Shown in pieces: positions 58,254 to 64,000 of a DNA stretch of 64,000 nucleotides. The first letter of the stretch is position 1, and every line of letters starts with the position of its first letter. Both the position numbers and the translations under genes were made by a program. A model generated the notes under the pieces. That model made no database searches. It was not told where the DNA came from and saw only the letters and a list, made by a program, of their open reading frames with translations. The DNA comes from Warburgia ugandensis (taxonomy: Eukaryota > Streptophyta > Magnoliopsida > Canellales > Canellaceae), in assembly GCA_035236585.1 (NCBI GenBank), contig CP141127.1, positions 68,305,495 to 68,369,494 of the forward strand, in the 5' to 3' direction.

Positions 58254-60018
58254 CTCCCCTCCTTACCTCATCCACTCCACCACCTTCTAATTCTCTTTTA
58301 AACTCTATCTCTATCTCTTTGCAAATCCCATCTCATCCTTTAGATCTCAGCATTAGGATCCCATTCTAGGAAGATCAAAAGGAAATCTCACTATGAGTTC
58401 TAACATGAAACACTAAAGAGAGAAGGTGGGAGATCCTCCACCCTAAAAAGTAGTCGCCTCCACCTTATCTCTTTCCCACTCCTCTCTCCTACTTGCTAAA
58501 CTTTACCTCTTTCATTGCCCCACTTCGAGATCAGATTTTATCAAGAGAACAAAGAGCCCAACTATCATAAAAACTCTCTAGGGTTTTGACGTGGAAGTCA
58601 TCTTTGGGGAGAAGTTCAATGCCTCCCACATTCTCCTCCTTTTCTCCTCTACACATTCCACTTTCTACCGGATTGTTTCTTCAAAGCACTTCTGTTATAG
58701 TAGTCATTATTCCCAAGCTTTCTACACATCACTCTTGGCTAGTTTTCCTTCGGTTTTCGCTCTCTAAAGGTTAGACATTTCCTTAAATTTCTTTTCTGTT
58801 GCATTTAGTTTGTTGCTTTGTTTTGTTCTTTGATTCCTTGCTTTAATTTCCTTTCTTTGTTGCTTTGATTCCTTTGATTACTACCTTTTGTTTTACATCT
58901 TAGATCCTTGAATATGAAGACTATAACTCTATTGTAGTTACAGCCTAGGGAGTGTACTTCTTAGATCAAGTCCTTGCTCATATTTTTCCTCAAGTTTCTT
59001 GCCATCTCTTACTCTCTTTTCCATCTTTTTCCCTCTTGCTTTCCTTAGATCTCTATTGGGAGTCCAGGAATGATTTCTATAGATTGATTATTGGATGATT
59101 CAAGAAGTCCTTTCAATTTCTTTTTGGATTTAAATAAAGGTGCACAGACCACTTGGAGGGTGCATACCACTCTTATAAACAAGTATAATTCAATTCAATC
59201 AATGAAATGTTTATGATTCATGTTATTTTCTTATTGTTCATGGTTATTTTGGTTGTTTTTAACTTAGTATTTAATGGCTGTTGCAATGCCTTTTCATGTT
59301 TAATTTCCATGTAATCCATTATAGATTAAAGTTCATTTAATTTCCATAGGAAACACGCTTAAACCATACATACAAACCCATGATTCATGCACATGGTTTT
59401 GAGGTGTTTTCCCCTTAGGTAGCTTTCTTGATTATACTTAGAATCACATGCTTTTAAGTCTAGTATAATTCATGCATTCCATGTTAGATTAGTTTACATC
59501 TTTGATCATGCATTCTTTCATGACTATCCATGCATCTTAATTACTTTGTCTCATGCATTCTCTCTAACTTAGTTTCATGTGCACCATTTTGTTTAGTTGT
59601 TTTCTTAAGTCTTGCATGTTTTATTATTTTTCTTAGTCATGTTTAGGTTTATTTCAGCATTGTTTAAGTTTAGTTGCATGTTAGGTTAGTTTTTGATAGG
59701 TTCCAATATTAGTTTTAGAAAGTTTTTGGTTTAGGAAAGTGTTATTCTTAGAAAGTGTGTGTTGAGGTAAGTTTTTGAGTTTTAACTTGTGTACTTTTGC
59801 AATGTTTCTTATCCTATGTTTCTAGTGTATGCATGTCATGTTTCTTGCTAATTCGATTCTTAGATTAGGATAAGAAACCAACACTTTTGGCTAGGTTAGA
59901 TAATTGTGATAAAGATCCATCCAAGACACAAAATCCTAAGATTCCTCATGGGATCGACCCCGCTTAAGTGCATCTACTACAATAGATTCATGTACTTGCG
60001 TGTAAATTAAAATCTGCA
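58254..60018 (+). repeat. 3' portion of an Athila/Tat-like LTR
   Basis: It aligns with 33751-35337: ctccttacctcatccactcc, a repeat of tttctcctctacacattccac, catgattcatgcacatgg near 59380 and gggatcgaccccgcttaag near 59950. It ends AAATCTGCA at 60018 followed by CCAAG, as at 35338. Its 5' part is missing left of the solo LTR. It is closer to 32991-35337 than to 55621-58253. Confidence 0.7.
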
Positions 60019-60382
60019 CCAAGCTTGAACTCCACTTTATTGTCTTCTTGTTGTGTCATATCAAAATGCCTATACACTTATGTTCAACCCAAAGTACACT
60101 AATTTGCCACCAAGATTTTCTCATCTCCTTAACCTATCATGCCACAAACCCAATGAAATCCTCAACCATGCTTAGGAATTAGAAGATTCCTTGAGAATGC
60201 GTTCTTCCTTTTCTTTTATTTCCATATCCCAAAGAAAGAGAAAATATGAAAGAAAGATGGGAGATAGAAGATGGAAGGATAGAAAGATAAAGAATGCATA
60301 TAAAAGTGAAGAAGGGTGGAAAGGAGGTGTGGTGCAGTGCATGTAAAATTAGGGAAGATGGGTGGTGGGTGAATGAAAATGA

Positions 60383-60423
<41 letters not shown>

Positions 60424-60586
60424 GGAAGTGGGGATAGAAGAGCTTCCTTACCTCTTGTATATAGGATAGAACTTGATCATATAGGAGCTTTGGCAAAGGT
60501 GGTCTCTCTCCCTCTATTTCACCTAGGTTTTGCTTTCACATACAAAAGAAAGGTAAGAGATAAAGACTTTTAATCTTTTTCACCTC
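60019..60586 (+). other. Internal stub or flank with (GAAA)n tract
   Basis: It follows an LTR end (CCAAGCTTGAACTCC), so the first bases may be a worn primer-site zone. No gag motif is visible. A purine-rich zone with a GAAA repeat fills the middle. Confidence 0.4.
60387..60423. repeat. (GAAA)n microsatellite
   Basis: About nine GAAA units in a row. The ORFs 60179-60496 and 60373-60573 run through it and are artefacts. Confidence 0.95.
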
Positions 60587-63000
<2,414 letters not shown>

Positions 63001-64000
63001 TGATAAGTGTTCAATTTTGTATAAAAGGTACCCAATTAGTAGCTTATGTGTTATAAATTATATGCATAATTCTGGGGTCTTTTTGGAATTTTAGGTTCAG
63101 AAATTAATCCAAAGTAAGTATGTGAATGGTCATAATTTTCTAGGATTTAGTTAGAGCTTTTCATCTTTTGTAGGTGTAGAGAAGATGATCCAATGGCTGA
63201 GATCAAGTAAAATAAGATTTCAAGATCAAGATCGAAAGAATGCCAATGACCTAAAATTTAATATTTTAAAGTTAAATCAAGGTTTGAGATCATCTTAAAG
63301 CAACCAAGAAGTCAATGGAAAGCATCAAAGGTGATGAAACTGTTTCATTCAAAAATCCATGCAATTGCACCATGTTGCATGAGGATTGGAGCCATGCATG
63401 AGGTTTTCAAGTCCTAAAAGGAAACCTAAAGAAGCCTCGCCATTCAACCTTTGAAACGAAGGAAGTTAATCACTCAAGCCAACAAGGAATGAGCTATCAA
63501 GGCACATGGAGTCACACAATTGGAGAATCAATTTAAGAAATTATCTTATGCTATAAGTGTGACTTTTAAGGGATAATTGGAAGGTTTGTAGAGAAGATTG
63601 TAATTAGTATGATGGTAATGCATAAATGGACCAATCAACGAAGAAAACTTCACTTTCCATTTACATTTTCCCTCTTCTCCCCCATCCTAGTTAGGGTTCG
63701 ATGATATTTTATTAAGGGAGGCACCTTCCTAAAAAGGCAATGCCTCACCCTTGCATTGTTGTCACATTTAGTGGTTTCCTAAACGGGAAACCCCTAATTC
63801 TAGTTCACTTTCTATTTATTCCCCCCTCTTTCTTGTCTTTCATTCTTTCTTTTTTCTCCCTTTCCAATAGCCAAACCATGTACGTAGAAGGGAAGGAGCT
63901 CCACTCCACATCCCTAAAAATGTGACACCTCAACAAAACCCCCCTCCTTCCAAATACATGGCAACCACCTTGATGTCGTCTTTGGTTGCCATATTCCTCT
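63001..64000 (+). repeat. 5' part of an Athila/Tat-like LTR, cut by the window end
   Basis: It starts TGATAAGTGTTCAATTTTG and follows 32991 closely: acccaattagtagc, ttttgtaggtgtagag near 63170, gccatgcatgaggttttc near 63390. It appears inserted into the LTR at 60587-63000; the target duplication, expected to be CTTTG, lies outside the window. Confidence 0.75.

Overview
The window looks like plant (angiosperm) nuclear heterochromatin. It is AT-rich and almost wholly made of nested LTR retrotransposons, solo LTRs, SINE copies and a decayed DNA transposon. I found no intact host gene, tRNA, rRNA or CRISPR array. The plant assignment rests on a Ty3/gypsy chromovirus of Tekay/Del type, a tRNA-derived SINE resembling the angiosperm Au-SINE, and a relic of the plant-specific En/Spm-type transposase family (Transposase_24 type). 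No species can be named.

Layout. 1-1410: 3' part of a plus-strand LTR. 1411-12002 and 21603-25162: one array of reiterated LTR-derived units, all minus strand and each about 2-2.7 kb, most carrying the same SINE insertion at the same place. 12003-21597: a complete but dead Tekay-type element (LTR-gag-PR-RT-RH-IN-chromodomain-LTR, minus strand) with a perfect 5-bp duplication ATAAC, inserted in that array. 25163-32990: AT-rich DNA with a minus-strand CACTA-type transposase relic split by a solo LTR (26837-29765). 32991-35707: a plus-strand LTR of a second, Athila/Tat-like family with a decayed primer-binding site. 35713-46061: a non-coding LTR element (TSD TAAAT) with a further solo LTR (TSD CTTGA) inside it. 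46069-48938: Athila/Tat-like LTR, minus strand. 49112-54563: solo LTR containing another solo LTR (50774-53342, TSD ACTAT). 54570-55620: unassigned decayed DNA with one unrecognised ORF. 55621-64000: four Athila/Tat-like LTRs, nested or abutting.

How it fits together. The Tekay-type insertions from 12 kb to 54.6 kb all point the same way (minus strand) and share LTR ends (TGTGAYGACCC... and, in most, ...ATTACA on the plus strand), with the tRNA-iMet primer site TGGTATCAGAGC wherever internal sequence survives. The coding element at 12-21.6 kb has gag to integrase still aligned in a single reading frame, broken by ten stop codons and one frameshift. Related coding copies elsewhere could once have supplied proteins to the non-coding 35.7-46 kb element. 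The many solo LTRs and microhomology-flanked deletions show strong recombinational loss. I see no undescribed functional system. The most unusual structures are the SINE-carrying LTR array and the coding-free LTR element.
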